A DNA stretch of 64,000 nucleotides, from contig JAAHFU020000002.1 of NCBI GenBank assembly GCA_010672825.2, forward strand, positions 124,001 to 188,000, in the 5' to 3' direction. Shown in pieces: positions 27,751 through 35,771 of the stretch. The translations under genes and the position numbers were made by a program. The stretch's first letter is position 1; each line of letters opens with the position of its first letter. The notes under the pieces are model-generated. The model did not search any database and was not told the DNA's origin. It saw only the letters and a program-made list of their open reading frames with translations. Source of the DNA: Leptolyngbya sp. SIO1E4. Lineage in GTDB: Bacteria > Cyanobacteriota > Cyanobacteriia > Phormidesmidales > Phormidesmidaceae.

Positions 27751-27791
27751 AAGGGGAAGCGGCGCTTACTAAGTGTTGCTTCCCCTTTTTT
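27751..27791 (+). terminator. Hairpin with U-tract between tuf and rpsJ
   Basis: AAGGGGAAGC (27751-27760) pairs with GCTTCCCCTT (27778-27787), followed by TTTT. This is an intrinsic terminator-like structure inside the str operon, so rpsJ is either expressed by partial read-through or from its own promoter. Confidence 0.8.
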
Positions 27792-27860
27792 GTCTCAAAC
27801 TTGATTGTTGGAAGGAAGAGACCCTTTGAACCTTGACAACTTAAATCTGGGAACAGTTTT

Positions 27861-28178
27861 ATGGCTACAATTCAGCAACAAAAAATTCGTATTCGTTTGA
27901 AAGCTTTTGATCGTCGCCTACTTGATACTTCTTGTGAAAAAATTGTCGACACGGCCAATCGCACGAACGCTACAGCAATTGGTCCAATTCCATTGCCGAC
28001 AAAGCGTAAGATCTATTGCGTCCTACGTTCACCTCACGTTAATAAGGACTCTCGAGAGCATTTTGAAACTCGAACTCATCGTCGTATTATCGATATCTAT
28101 CAGCCCTCATCAAAAACTATTGATGCGCTGATGAAGCTTGATCTGCCCGCTGGGGTTGACATTGAGGTGAAACTTTAA
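27861..28178 (+). CDS. rpsJ: 30S ribosomal protein S10
   Basis: 105 residues. S10 (also NusE, a transcription antitermination partner) is recognised from [97 protein letters not shown]. In cyanobacteria rpsJ sits at the end of the str operon instead of heading the S10 operon, as seen here. Confidence 0.99.
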   Translation: MATIQQQKIRIRLKAFDRRLLDTSCEKIVDTANRTNATAIGPIPLPTKRKIYCVLRSPHVNKDSREHFETRTHRRIIDIYQPSSKTIDALMKLDLPAGVDIEVKL

Positions 28179-28360
28179 GCTCACCATGCACTAGGGGGTT
28201 TCAAATCAAATTGGGGCTTCAGGAGTGTTTGTTGATTCTGCTGTCGGCGTGTTGTAGAACCATGCGATAGAATATACAAGTGCTCAGAATGTCTGAACTA
28301 CCGATGCTTCTGGCTTCTGTTACTAACTTCGGATTAGGTACATTGGCAAATTTAAGATAG

Positions 28361-29002
28361 ATGGCTTTTTCTTCTTCATTGGCCGTTAGGGAGCTTCCCT
28401 TGTTTCCTCTGCCAGAGCTTGTACTTTTTCCAGGAGCTCATCTCCCGCTCCATATCTTTGAATTTCGTTACCGGATCATGATGAACACAATACTCCAAGG
28501 CGATCGCCGGTTTGGAGTATTGATGTTTGATCCGTCTACAGGGCAACCTGCTCGTATTGGTTGCTGTGCAGAGATATTGCATTATCAGAAGTTGCCAGAC
28601 GATCGCATGAAAATGTTGACAATCGGGCAACAACGGTTCCGGGTTTTAGACTATGTCCGAGAAAAACCGTACCGGGTAGGCTTAGTAGAGTGGATTGAAG
28701 ATCAGCCATCGAGCCAGGATTTGTCCTCCTTAGTTGGGGAGGTTGATCAGCTTCTGCGAGATGTTGTTCATTTATCTGCTAAGTTAACGAGCCGAGAGGT
28801 AGAGCTGCCTAACAACGTCCCTAACTTGCCTTTAGAGCTGTCTTATTGGATTGCCAGTAACTTATATGATGCTGCGGATGAGCAGCAGGCCTTACTGGAA
28901 ATGCAAGATACAGGGACTCGTTTAGAGCGAGAAGCCGAAATTTTGATGACGACACGCAATCATCTTGCTGCCCGCACAGCCTTGAAAGACGTTTTGGAGT
29001 AG
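28361..29002 (+). CDS. Lon N-terminal (substrate-binding) domain protein
   Basis: 213 residues carrying only the LON substrate-binding (PUA-like) domain. Motifs are VRELPLFPLPELVLFPGAHLPLHIFEFRYRIMMNTIL, GDRRFGVLMFDP, ARIGCCAEILHYQKLPDDRMKMLTIGQQRFRVLDYVREKPYRVGLVEWIED, and a helical C-terminus. The ATPase and Ser-Lys protease domains of Lon are absent. Such stand-alone proteins occur after rpsJ in many cyanobacteria, and this arrangement fits. They are presumed to bind misfolded proteins or act as adaptors, but no partner is proven. ATG at 28361. Confidence 0.88.
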   Translation: MAFSSSLAVRELPLFPLPELVLFPGAHLPLHIFEFRYRIMMNTILQGDRRFGVLMFDPSTGQPARIGCCAEILHYQKLPDDRMKMLTIGQQRFRVLDYVREKPYRVGLVEWIEDQPSSQDLSSLVGEVDQLLRDVVHLSAKLTSREVELPNNVPNLPLELSYWIASNLYDAADEQQALLEMQDTGTRLEREAEILMTTRNHLAARTALKDVLE

Positions 29003-29129
29003 CCGTTTGGACAGTGTTGAATAGCAGGGTAATACAGAGTCTAGTGCTTTGATGGATGCATTGCCCAGTTCAGCAGTGCCGTCGTTTGCTTGAAAAACGT
29101 TGTGGAAAGATACTCTTTTGTGAGAGCAG

Positions 29130-29155
29130 TTGAGGAAGGATTTGTCTTTCCTCAA
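29130..29155. terminator. Convergent-gene hairpin
   Basis: TTGAGGAA (29130-29137) pairs with TTCCTCAA (29148-29155), with an additional inner pair. It overlaps the stop codon of the minus-strand ExbB-like gene and lies between convergent genes. It is a terminator candidate for either direction. Confidence 0.4.
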
Positions 29156-29829
29156 GAACTACTTGGTTTAGGACGGTTTGATTGCGGTTGAGCACGGTGC
29201 TCTTTAAAGAAGTGCCGATACTGTCGACGATAGAGTAGCTCTAGCTGCCCACCTGCCTCCTGTAAAAAAGCTCGCTGCCTACGATAAAGCCCTTGGAAGA
29301 CATTAGCAAAGACTAAAGTGCTAATGGCGATGGCTAATCCTACAGCAGTTGAAATTAAAGCTTCATCAATCCCCGCTGTTACCTGTAAGGTGTTCTCGCT
29401 TCCTCCCTGTCCCAATTCAAGGGCTGCCAGGGATTGCATCAGCCCTAAGATTGTGCCTAATAGCCCCAATAGAGGGGCAATCCCTACGATTGTATTAAGA
29501 GCTGTGCTGAATCTCTGTAGCAGGGGCAGTTCTCCTTGAGCCGCACTTTCAAGGGCAATGCGGAACTCTTCTGGTGTGGCTTCGGGAAGCGTTAAAGCTG
29601 CCAGGAAAATACGGGATGCAGGCAGATCAGCATTTTTCTTAAGCTTTAAGAGGGCTGTTTGGGGGTTTTGGCTATAGCTGTCTAAGACTCCGCTAATCAG
29701 CGATCGCTGCCGTCGGGCAATACGATTCCAAAACCATAAGCGTTCAAAGATTAGAATCATAGACGTGAGCGACGTTACCAAAAGCGGCAGCGCCACTAAA
29801 CTTCCCATTAGCCCGTCCGTTGCACCCAT
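29152..29829 (-). CDS. MotA/TolQ/ExbB proton-channel family protein
   Basis: A 225-residue protein with the three-span layout: about 10-32 (SLVALPLLVTSLTSMILIFERLWFW), 106-128 (LNTIVGIAPLLGLLGTILGLMQSL) and 150-172 (ALISTAVGLAIAISTLVFANVFQGLY). The signature VGIAPLLGLLGTxLGL and the third-span TAVGLAIAI pattern are diagnostic. ExbB/TolQ form pentamers that couple proton flow to energised outer-membrane processes with ExbD/TolR. No ExbD-like gene is present within 5 kb on either side, which is unusual. I use ATG 29829; the longer frame starts at TTG 29841. It is the last gene of a minus-strand group. Confidence 0.88.
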   Translation of the reverse strand: MGATDGLMGSLVALPLLVTSLTSMILIFERLWFWNRIARRQRSLISGVLDSYSQNPQTALLKLKKNADLPASRIFLAALTLPEATPEEFRIALESAAQGELPLLQRFSTALNTIVGIAPLLGLLGTILGLMQSLAALELGQGGSENTLQVTAGIDEALISTAVGLAIAISTLVFANVFQGLYRRQRAFLQEAGGQLELLYRRQYRHFFKEHRAQPQSNRPKPSSS

Positions 29830-29990
29830 GAAGTTTACCAAGGTGTACGCCGTACATCATAGGGCACTCCTATCAGCCTGTATCCTTTGCTGAAACTTCT
29901 TTTCGGAATTCCAACACTGGAAATTTCATCGGGTTGCGGTGAGGGGCTACCACTAATGCCCGCTGCTATTGATAGAAGAAAGCCTGAACA

Positions 29991-30782
29991 TCAAATCTCA
30001 GGAAAGTGATCAATCTGGGCATAGCCACTGAATATGAGTCGTTTTCCAGAGGTTTCTAAGCGGTTGAGACGTAGTGTAATTCCACTCAGATTAAATTTGT
30101 CCAGATCCACCATGTTATTGAGAATCTCGGCCAGTGCATCTGTTAAAAGCTGCGATAGCGGTCGTATATCCTCAGGGATTTCATCCAATACAGCTTGCGG
30201 TTCTGCAAACAAGAGCCGCTTCCGTTTTTGAATTTCCAACGTGGCCTTCATCCGAATTGGAATATCGGAACGATTTGGCAAGTCAGTGGTGGCAAGTACG
30301 GTCACCTGCTGGTTGGGGTGTAGCACCAAGCTGACATCTCTAAAGGAAACGGGTTCTCCCCCAGAAAGCCGTGTTAGGGCAGGCGCTTCAAGATTTTGCA
30401 GGCGAGGCTTCACCAGTTCTGCTTCAAATGCTTGATTAATAGCTGTCTCTGTGAGGACAACATGAGCAATGGCCTGAGTCGGTTGCCGGAGCTTAATCTT
30501 GCCGGCTAAAGCGGCCCCTAAATCGATCGCAACCGCATCAGTTTCAAACGCCATCTCTGATGTCTGAAACTCACGGCGGATAACCAAATCGCTGCCGCGC
30601 ATCTTAAAGCTGTCAATAGAGCCCTGCAACAGCTTGCTGGGTGGTGAACATCGAATAACGACTTCAAGGTCGCCACACTGCGTAAACAAATGGCGGATGG
30701 ATTGGGTCGCAACGGCATTGAGCATCCGCTCGCCCATATCCTTTTGCTTGTTGTCAGTGAAGCCGGTCAGGCCACCTAGCAT
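29991..30782 (-). CDS. DUF2993 (LmeA-like) lipid-binding protein
   Basis: 263 residues of the DUF2993/LmeA family, which binds or processes phospholipids in actinobacteria and has cyanobacterial members of unclear function. Recognisable are GERMLNAVATQSIRHLFTQCGDLEVVIRCSPPSKLLQGSIDSFKMRGSDLVIRREFQTSEMAFETDAVAIDL, then VLTETAINQAFEAELV and a C-terminal LRLNRLETSGKRLIFSGYA. I start at ATG 30782, which gives the usual family N-terminus MLGGLTG; a TTG at 30821 adds 13 residues. No signal peptide is visible. It follows the hydrolase gene on the same strand by about 90 nt. Confidence 0.85.
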   Translation of the reverse strand: MLGGLTGFTDNKQKDMGERMLNAVATQSIRHLFTQCGDLEVVIRCSPPSKLLQGSIDSFKMRGSDLVIRREFQTSEMAFETDAVAIDLGAALAGKIKLRQPTQAIAHVVLTETAINQAFEAELVKPRLQNLEAPALTRLSGGEPVSFRDVSLVLHPNQQVTVLATTDLPNRSDIPIRMKATLEIQKRKRLLFAEPQAVLDEIPEDIRPLSQLLTDALAEILNNMVDLDKFNLSGITLRLNRLETSGKRLIFSGYAQIDHFPEI

Positions 30783-30871
30783 AGGCAAATCTATAATCGC
30801 TGGCTTTCTTAGTTGTAACAAAATGTGAAGTGACTTGACAAAAGAATTTTCCCTGGTTCTCTATAGAGCAA

Positions 30872-31669
30872 CTACACTTTGATTGAAGAAGATCTGGGTA
30901 AAAAGTCAAGGCTTCCAAGGCATTGAGCCAAACTGATTGCCTGCTCTAGGAGGCACACATGTCCACTATCTGGAAAACAATGCGTGACGGCATCAGGGAG
31001 TAACTGCTTTAGGCGTTCAACTTCTTGACAAGACGGTAAGAGGCGATCGCGCCCGCTGGCAATCAAGGCTGTGGGCATCGTCAACCGCTGTAATCGGCTT
31101 GCTGACACTTCAAAACTTTGCAGCATTCTCAATCGCCAGATAACACAGTCTCGGGAAATTGGGCGAACGGTATCAATAAAGGTTCGCTGCCAATGGGCAC
31201 ATATTCGTTCAAAATCCGCCAACAGCGGAAACGCTAACGCACCAGATGTATTGTAAAGCCATTCTGGAATGTATGCGGCTGCTTGGGGCATCCACCGCGA
31301 CCAGATTTGCAGACGTAACGAAGACGCCGGATTGATTAAAACGAGTCGATTCAGCAATGCGGGTGCCGTCAGCGCAACCTGTAACGCTAGGCAACCTCCA
31401 AAAGATTCACCGCACAGATAGATAGCCCTAGCCTGCTGTTCATGCTCATGATGAATTAGATTGACAATCGTCGTAGCGAGTTCTTCCCACCCTTGGCGGT
31501 TGTCTTCAGGGATAGACAGACAGCGGAGATCAAAATGACGAGAGAGCGTTTCAACCTGAGGAGCAAATAGCTTGCCAGTTCCATCAAGTCCTGGCAAAAG
31601 CACCATCAACGGCTTTCCTGGGTGAGGGTGAGTTGGCGCAAACAATACCGGTAAGGGCGATCGCTTCAT
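30872..31669 (-). CDS. Alpha/beta hydrolase, phytyl-ester-synthase-like
   Basis: A 265-residue alpha/beta hydrolase. The oxyanion segment LMVLLPGLDGTGKLFAPQVETLSRHFDLRCLSIPEDNRQGW and the nucleophile elbow YLCGESFGGCLALQVAL (Ser89) resemble the N-terminal hydrolase of the plant phytyl ester synthases (PES/ELT family). The acid and base are Asp208 in SGRDRLLPS and His237 in DSGHVCLLE. It starts 24 nt after the stop of the acyltransferase gene on the same strand; plant PES proteins are fusions of exactly these two domains. Substrate inferred: acyl lipid, acyl-ACP or chlorophyll-derived ester. No signal peptide is seen. ATG at 31669. Confidence 0.85.
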   Translation of the reverse strand: MKRSPLPVLFAPTHPHPGKPLMVLLPGLDGTGKLFAPQVETLSRHFDLRCLSIPEDNRQGWEELATTIVNLIHHEHEQQARAIYLCGESFGGCLALQVALTAPALLNRLVLINPASSLRLQIWSRWMPQAAAYIPEWLYNTSGALAFPLLADFERICAHWQRTFIDTVRPISRDCVIWRLRMLQSFEVSASRLQRLTMPTALIASGRDRLLPSCQEVERLKQLLPDAVTHCFPDSGHVCLLEQAISLAQCLGSLDFLPRSSSIKV

Positions 31670-31693
31670 CTATTGGTTACTCCAGACAATACC

Positions 31694-32428
31694 TTAGCCA
31701 TGCAACAAATCATGCACTGCTGTCCAACAAGCTTCTGTTAACTGTTGGGCTTGTTGACTGCCCTGACGTCCCTGATAGTTGCGGCGATCGTGGGGCGTTA
31801 TCCAGATGGGTGTCCCAATTTTTATGGTGAGCTTTCGATAAAACACGATTGGATGCCCACCGGTTTGCTGAAACAACGGTTCACTGGGATCAAACCATCC
31901 CAACAGCTTGAGGGGAATGGGGGATTCAAACCCTTCGTCGTCAGAGACTAAGGCCACAGGGAGCACCGCAAGTGGGCTCACGGGTGCCCGTAGCGCTAGA
32001 TGCGCAAATCCCCGCTGAAATGGATTCATCAGACGTGGAGGTTGGACGGTCACCATGGGTTTTGCGCCCTCTGGAAACAATCCAATAGCGTGACGGTGAC
32101 GCAAGCGCCGACAAGCCTGGTAAAAGAATTGCCGGGGTGTCCCTAAAGGGAATGCTCCGAACTGATCAACCACATCTCGCAACACCGGCACATTAGCCAT
32201 ATATTGATGGCAGGCAAAGGCAACATTGCACTCTAACGCCGCCATTAACGCCGGTGCATCGAGAGGGCTGCGATGATTGCTGATGACAATTAGCGGAGCC
32301 CTGGTGGGAATATGGTGCCGCCCCTCAACGCTTAACCGCGTTCCGATTAACCGCAACATTCCCTGAGAGAGTTCCAGCGGTTCCGGACGATTAAGCGATG
32401 ACCCAAAGGAGAGTGAGGCAGCATTCAT
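31694..32428 (-). CDS. PlsC-type lysophospholipid/diacylglycerol acyltransferase
   Basis: 244 residues of the LPLAT family. Motif I is HRSPLD (His52, Asp57; H-x4-D), and motif III is FPEGAKP (Glu120). Downstream are NPFQRGFAHLAL and PVALVSDDEGFESPI. This type resembles the acyltransferase half of plant ELT/PES proteins and cyanobacterial acyltransferases linked to triacylglycerol and phytyl ester synthesis. I use ATG 32428; the longer frame begins at GTG 32470. It overlaps no neighbour and is followed 24 nt later by the hydrolase gene, implying one transcript. A lysophosphatidic acid acyltransferase role is the alternative. Confidence 0.85.
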   Translation of the reverse strand: MNAASLSFGSSLNRPEPLELSQGMLRLIGTRLSVEGRHHIPTRAPLIVISNHRSPLDAPALMAALECNVAFACHQYMANVPVLRDVVDQFGAFPLGTPRQFFYQACRRLRHRHAIGLFPEGAKPMVTVQPPRLMNPFQRGFAHLALRAPVSPLAVLPVALVSDDEGFESPIPLKLLGWFDPSEPLFQQTGGHPIVFYRKLTIKIGTPIWITPHDRRNYQGRQGSQQAQQLTEACWTAVHDLLHG

Positions 32429-33838
32429 AAAGGCAATCCGTTCTATTGAAATCTTTATATTTCTTAACACAATAAATCCTTTGAGGAAACTCCTGCAGCC
32501 TGCCGCAGGTCTATCACAGTCTTTATCAAAGGAGTTGGTTGGATACCCTTCAAAGGAATTGGAAACCTCTCAGTCTCCTACAAAGGCGGGATAGGTTTCT
32601 AGTCTGGCCTGTAGTGTTCCCAGCGAATTGCCCAACAAAACTTGAGTCGTAAGGCCTTTGAAATTGCGGTGATAGATGCCTATCTGTGGAAGATATCTGG
32701 GGCTGATCAAGCTAGACAGACGCTAAATATAGCATTGGTTATTTTGATGAAGACACAAGAGTCGCTCTGATGTTTAGCCCAGCATCAAAATGGTTTGCAG
32801 TCTTGCCCTAATCAGGCTGGTGATTGCTATGTCTAGGTTCATGAGCTGCTTGATCTGACATGCCAAATCTGAACCGATAAATCCACCCTAAGACATGCAC
32901 CGCAGTTAGAGGTGTTAACGGAAGGTTAATTAACAGCCCTCACATAGGTAAAACGATTTGACATCTCATGATGATTTGTGGATTGCCTATGTCAACGTTT
33001 AGCGTCTGTAGAGCTGCCTGCCACAGAAGAAAATTAAGTGTTGGGATAAGAAGCATGACTCAAGATGAGCACAAGCTTCAGCCGTGAGCTAGGAGGCTTT
33101 CCCTGAAGTCGTTTCAGAGTAAGGATACTGTGCGAGATGATTTCTTGAAGAAGATTAAATCTAGACAAATAATAATTTCAATAAGCTTCGCTTTATTAAC
33201 GTCCTTAAAGCAGATTTAGCGAATGATTTAGGGAATCTGCTAAATCGGATCCTTAAAGATAGCGATTCGCTATTGTGGAAGAAACGTTCTCAATATCCTG
33301 TCTAAATACATTGACTGATGACTCCATTCTCAAATTCAAAGGAGGTTAACTTGCAGAGCCAATAAGTCGGCTTGTCTTGGTCGGCTTTCCGTGGAGCATG
33401 TGAAGCTACCTTGAGTCTGACCTGTCTGACCTGTATAGATAATTAAGGCTCTAAGTGACGAACTGCACCTTGGGTGCTTTCTAAGAAGGAAAACAAACGA
33501 AAACTAAGCTGACCTGATGTGCCGTTTTAGAATTGGCTAGATTGGTAGGCTATTTACTCTCTCTGATTTTTCCTGGCTGAGCGAACGCAATTTACGCATA
33601 GTTAGGTTTGTTGAGTGATTTAATCGCTGTGATATCGGGAAGGTTTTGCCCTACAAGCCTCTTAGTTATTGGATTGGCTATCGAGGCTTGTTGTTTCCTG
33701 GGCAACCATTAGGTGATGCGAATTCTATTTTTCGACGAATTGAAGTGAAGGCGTGGATTGGCTGCTCCAAGTCTGGGTGAGTTGACCCGCTAGGCCAGAA
33801 AGCTCCTCAACGCCCTTTAATAAAGCTGAGACTTACAA
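32429..33838. other. 1.4-kb gene-free gap
   Basis: No open frame with convincing coding character was found on either strand. Local features are GATTTAGC/GCTAAATC and GCAGATT/AATCTGC overlapping stems near 33212-33248, and a palindrome ATAGC-GATTC-GCTAT at about 33263-33277. These suggest structured RNA or a decayed element. It also includes the promoters of the minus-strand acyltransferase group and of labA. I recognise no tRNA or 6S RNA. Confidence 0.45.
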
Positions 33839-34462
33839 ATGATGCTGAACAACCATGACATGCTAGGTCAGGATCCGATTTTCACCCCTGAACAGGTACT
33901 GGAGAATCGTGGTCGTGTGGCGATATTTATCGATGGCTCCAATTTGTTCTATGCGGCTCTGCAGCTAGGCATTGAAATTGACTACACCAAGCTTCTCTGT
34001 CGGCTGACAGCCGGTTCTCGCCTTTTTCGTGCATTCTTTTATACAGGCGTCGATCGCGGCAACGAAAAACAGCAGGGCTTTTTACTGTGGATGCGACGCA
34101 ATGGTTATCGTGTGATTGCAAAAGACTTGGTGCAATTGCCTGATGGCTCTAAAAAAGCCAACCTAGATGTTGAAATAGCCGTCGACATGATGGCGCTAGT
34201 TGGCTTTTACGATACTGCTGTTTTAGTCAGCGGTGATGGAGATTTGGCCTATGCCGTAGATGCTGCGAGTTACCGGGGGGCCAGAATCGAGGTTGTGAGT
34301 TTGCGATCGATGACCAGTGATAGTCTGATCAACGTATCCGATCGCTACATTGATTTAGAAGCCATCAAAGAAGATATTAAAAAGCCCCCGCGCCACAATG
34401 GCTACACATATCGTCCCCTCTCCGTACACGAAGAGGAAGAAATCAAGACCCAGTCATCATAA
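33839..34462 (+). CDS. labA: LabA-type NYN-domain protein
   Basis: A 207-residue NYN-domain protein (PIN-like RNase fold, DUF88). Acidic motifs are IFIDGSNLFYAALQLGIEIDYTKLL, KKANLDVEIAVDMMALV and AVLVSGDGDLAYAVDAASYRG, which supply the conserved Asp set. The C-terminal RPLSVHEEEEIKTQ tail is short. In Synechococcus elongatus LabA mediates negative feedback of the KaiC-clock output through RpaA; nuclease activity has not been shown there. ATG at 33839, with a second ATG at 33842. It heads a plus-strand run, labA - lptC-like - cobW-like - PH - HIT-like - dtd. Confidence 0.88.
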   Translation: MMLNNHDMLGQDPIFTPEQVLENRGRVAIFIDGSNLFYAALQLGIEIDYTKLLCRLTAGSRLFRAFFYTGVDRGNEKQQGFLLWMRRNGYRVIAKDLVQLPDGSKKANLDVEIAVDMMALVGFYDTAVLVSGDGDLAYAVDAASYRGARIEVVSLRSMTSDSLINVSDRYIDLEAIKEDIKKPPRHNGYTYRPLSVHEEEEIKTQSS

Positions 34463-34575
34463 GCGTCACTTTCAGATTGGCTGCTAGTATCACCAGATGT
34501 TAAAAAGCGTTATGGGTAATGCCTGCTTGAGGTTTACCCATGCTCTTAACCGCATGGCATGGTAGTAGAAATCAT

Positions 34576-35730
34576 ATGAAACGAGGCTACTGGTGGGGGC
34601 TAGCGGCAGTCATTGTGTGCGTGGCCGTTGCAGTCGGTTTCCGGACTTGGCGAAGCCCCGATTTTGGGGACTATGTTTCTGACGAACAGCAAGATGCGTT
34701 GGAAGCTGGGCTAGCGCTGCGGGATGTCACTCTAGAGCAGCAGGACGATAACGGGCAGCTGCTGTGGCGAGTACATGCCGATGAAGTGACCTACAGTCCT
34801 GATCAAGAGTCTGCTAACTTAGTGAACCTGGAAGGGGAGCTGTATCAAGATGGTGAACTGCTATATGAAGTGAAGGCAGATCGCGGCGTCATTCGTGACA
34901 ATGGCCAGGTCATCTTCCTGCGGGAAAACATCGTGGCAAACGGCATCCAAAATCAGATGGTGCTTAAGGGCGATACCCTTGAGTGGCGCCCCGAGGAGGC
35001 CATCATGATTGTGCGAGATGGGCTGACGGGTGCTCACCCTCAACTTAGGGCCCAGGCTAATGAAGCTCGCGTATATGACCGTGAGCAGCGCATGGAATTA
35101 AATGGTGAAGTGATTGCAACGACCGTGGTCGAAAATCCTGAGGTAGATCCTTGGCTGAAACTGCAAGGTAACCTTCTGGAGTGGCGTTGGGAAACCGCGG
35201 AAATTGGCAGTGATCAACCGATTCGAGTAGAGCGCTTCGAAAACGAAACCATCACTGAGATGTTGGCTGGCCAACAAGGCCTGGTTGAACTGTCTGAAAA
35301 TCAAGTAACCCTCACGGAAGACGTGATTATGCAACTCATCGATATTCCACTAGACATTGCGACGGATAGAGCTGTTTGGGATGTCGATGAGCAGAAAATC
35401 AATGTGGATCGCCCGGTTGAAATCGTCAATAGTCAGGAAAAGGTCACGTTGACGGCCCAGCAAGGCCAGCTGGATTTAGCTGAGGAAGTTGTTTATCTGA
35501 CGCAAGATGTCTTGGTGGTTGCTGAAGAAAACAACAGCCGTTTGACCACCAACCGTTTGACCTGGAACTTAGTCGATCAGACAGTTCTGGCTGAAGGAGC
35601 CGTAGACTATCGACAAGGGGAGCCCCAGGTGACAGTGCGAGGTCCTAGGGCGAAGGGACGCATTGAAGCGCAGACCGTGGTAGTCGATGGAGGTCGGGTT
35701 GTGACCGAAATTGTTCCTGATACCGACTGA
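34576..35730 (+). CDS. lptC: LptC-like LPS-transport periplasmic protein
   Basis: A 384-residue protein with an N-terminal anchor (MKRGYWWGLAAVIVCVAVAVGF, 1-22) followed by a periplasmic domain. The LPTC/OstA-like beta-jellyroll repeats are visible as alternating segments: LLWRVHADEVTYSPDQ, YEVKADRGVIRDNGQVIFLRENIVANGIQNQMVLKGDTLEW, ITTD-type AVWDVDEQKINVDRPVEIVNSQEKVTLTAQQGQLDL and LTTNRLTWNLVDQTVLAEG. It is about twice the length of E. coli LptC, as usual for cyanobacteria. It probably bridges the Lpt ABC transporter and LptA or LptD. I choose ATG 34576 for the clean signal anchor; a longer frame starts at ATG 34540. Confidence 0.8.
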   Translation: MKRGYWWGLAAVIVCVAVAVGFRTWRSPDFGDYVSDEQQDALEAGLALRDVTLEQQDDNGQLLWRVHADEVTYSPDQESANLVNLEGELYQDGELLYEVKADRGVIRDNGQVIFLRENIVANGIQNQMVLKGDTLEWRPEEAIMIVRDGLTGAHPQLRAQANEARVYDREQRMELNGEVIATTVVENPEVDPWLKLQGNLLEWRWETAEIGSDQPIRVERFENETITEMLAGQQGLVELSENQVTLTEDVIMQLIDIPLDIATDRAVWDVDEQKINVDRPVEIVNSQEKVTLTAQQGQLDLAEEVVYLTQDVLVVAEENNSRLTTNRLTWNLVDQTVLAEGAVDYRQGEPQVTVRGPRAKGRIEAQTVVVDGGRVVTEIVPDTD

Positions 35731-35771
35731 CTATTTGACATCACAACTGTCGTCATTTGAGAACGACCACT

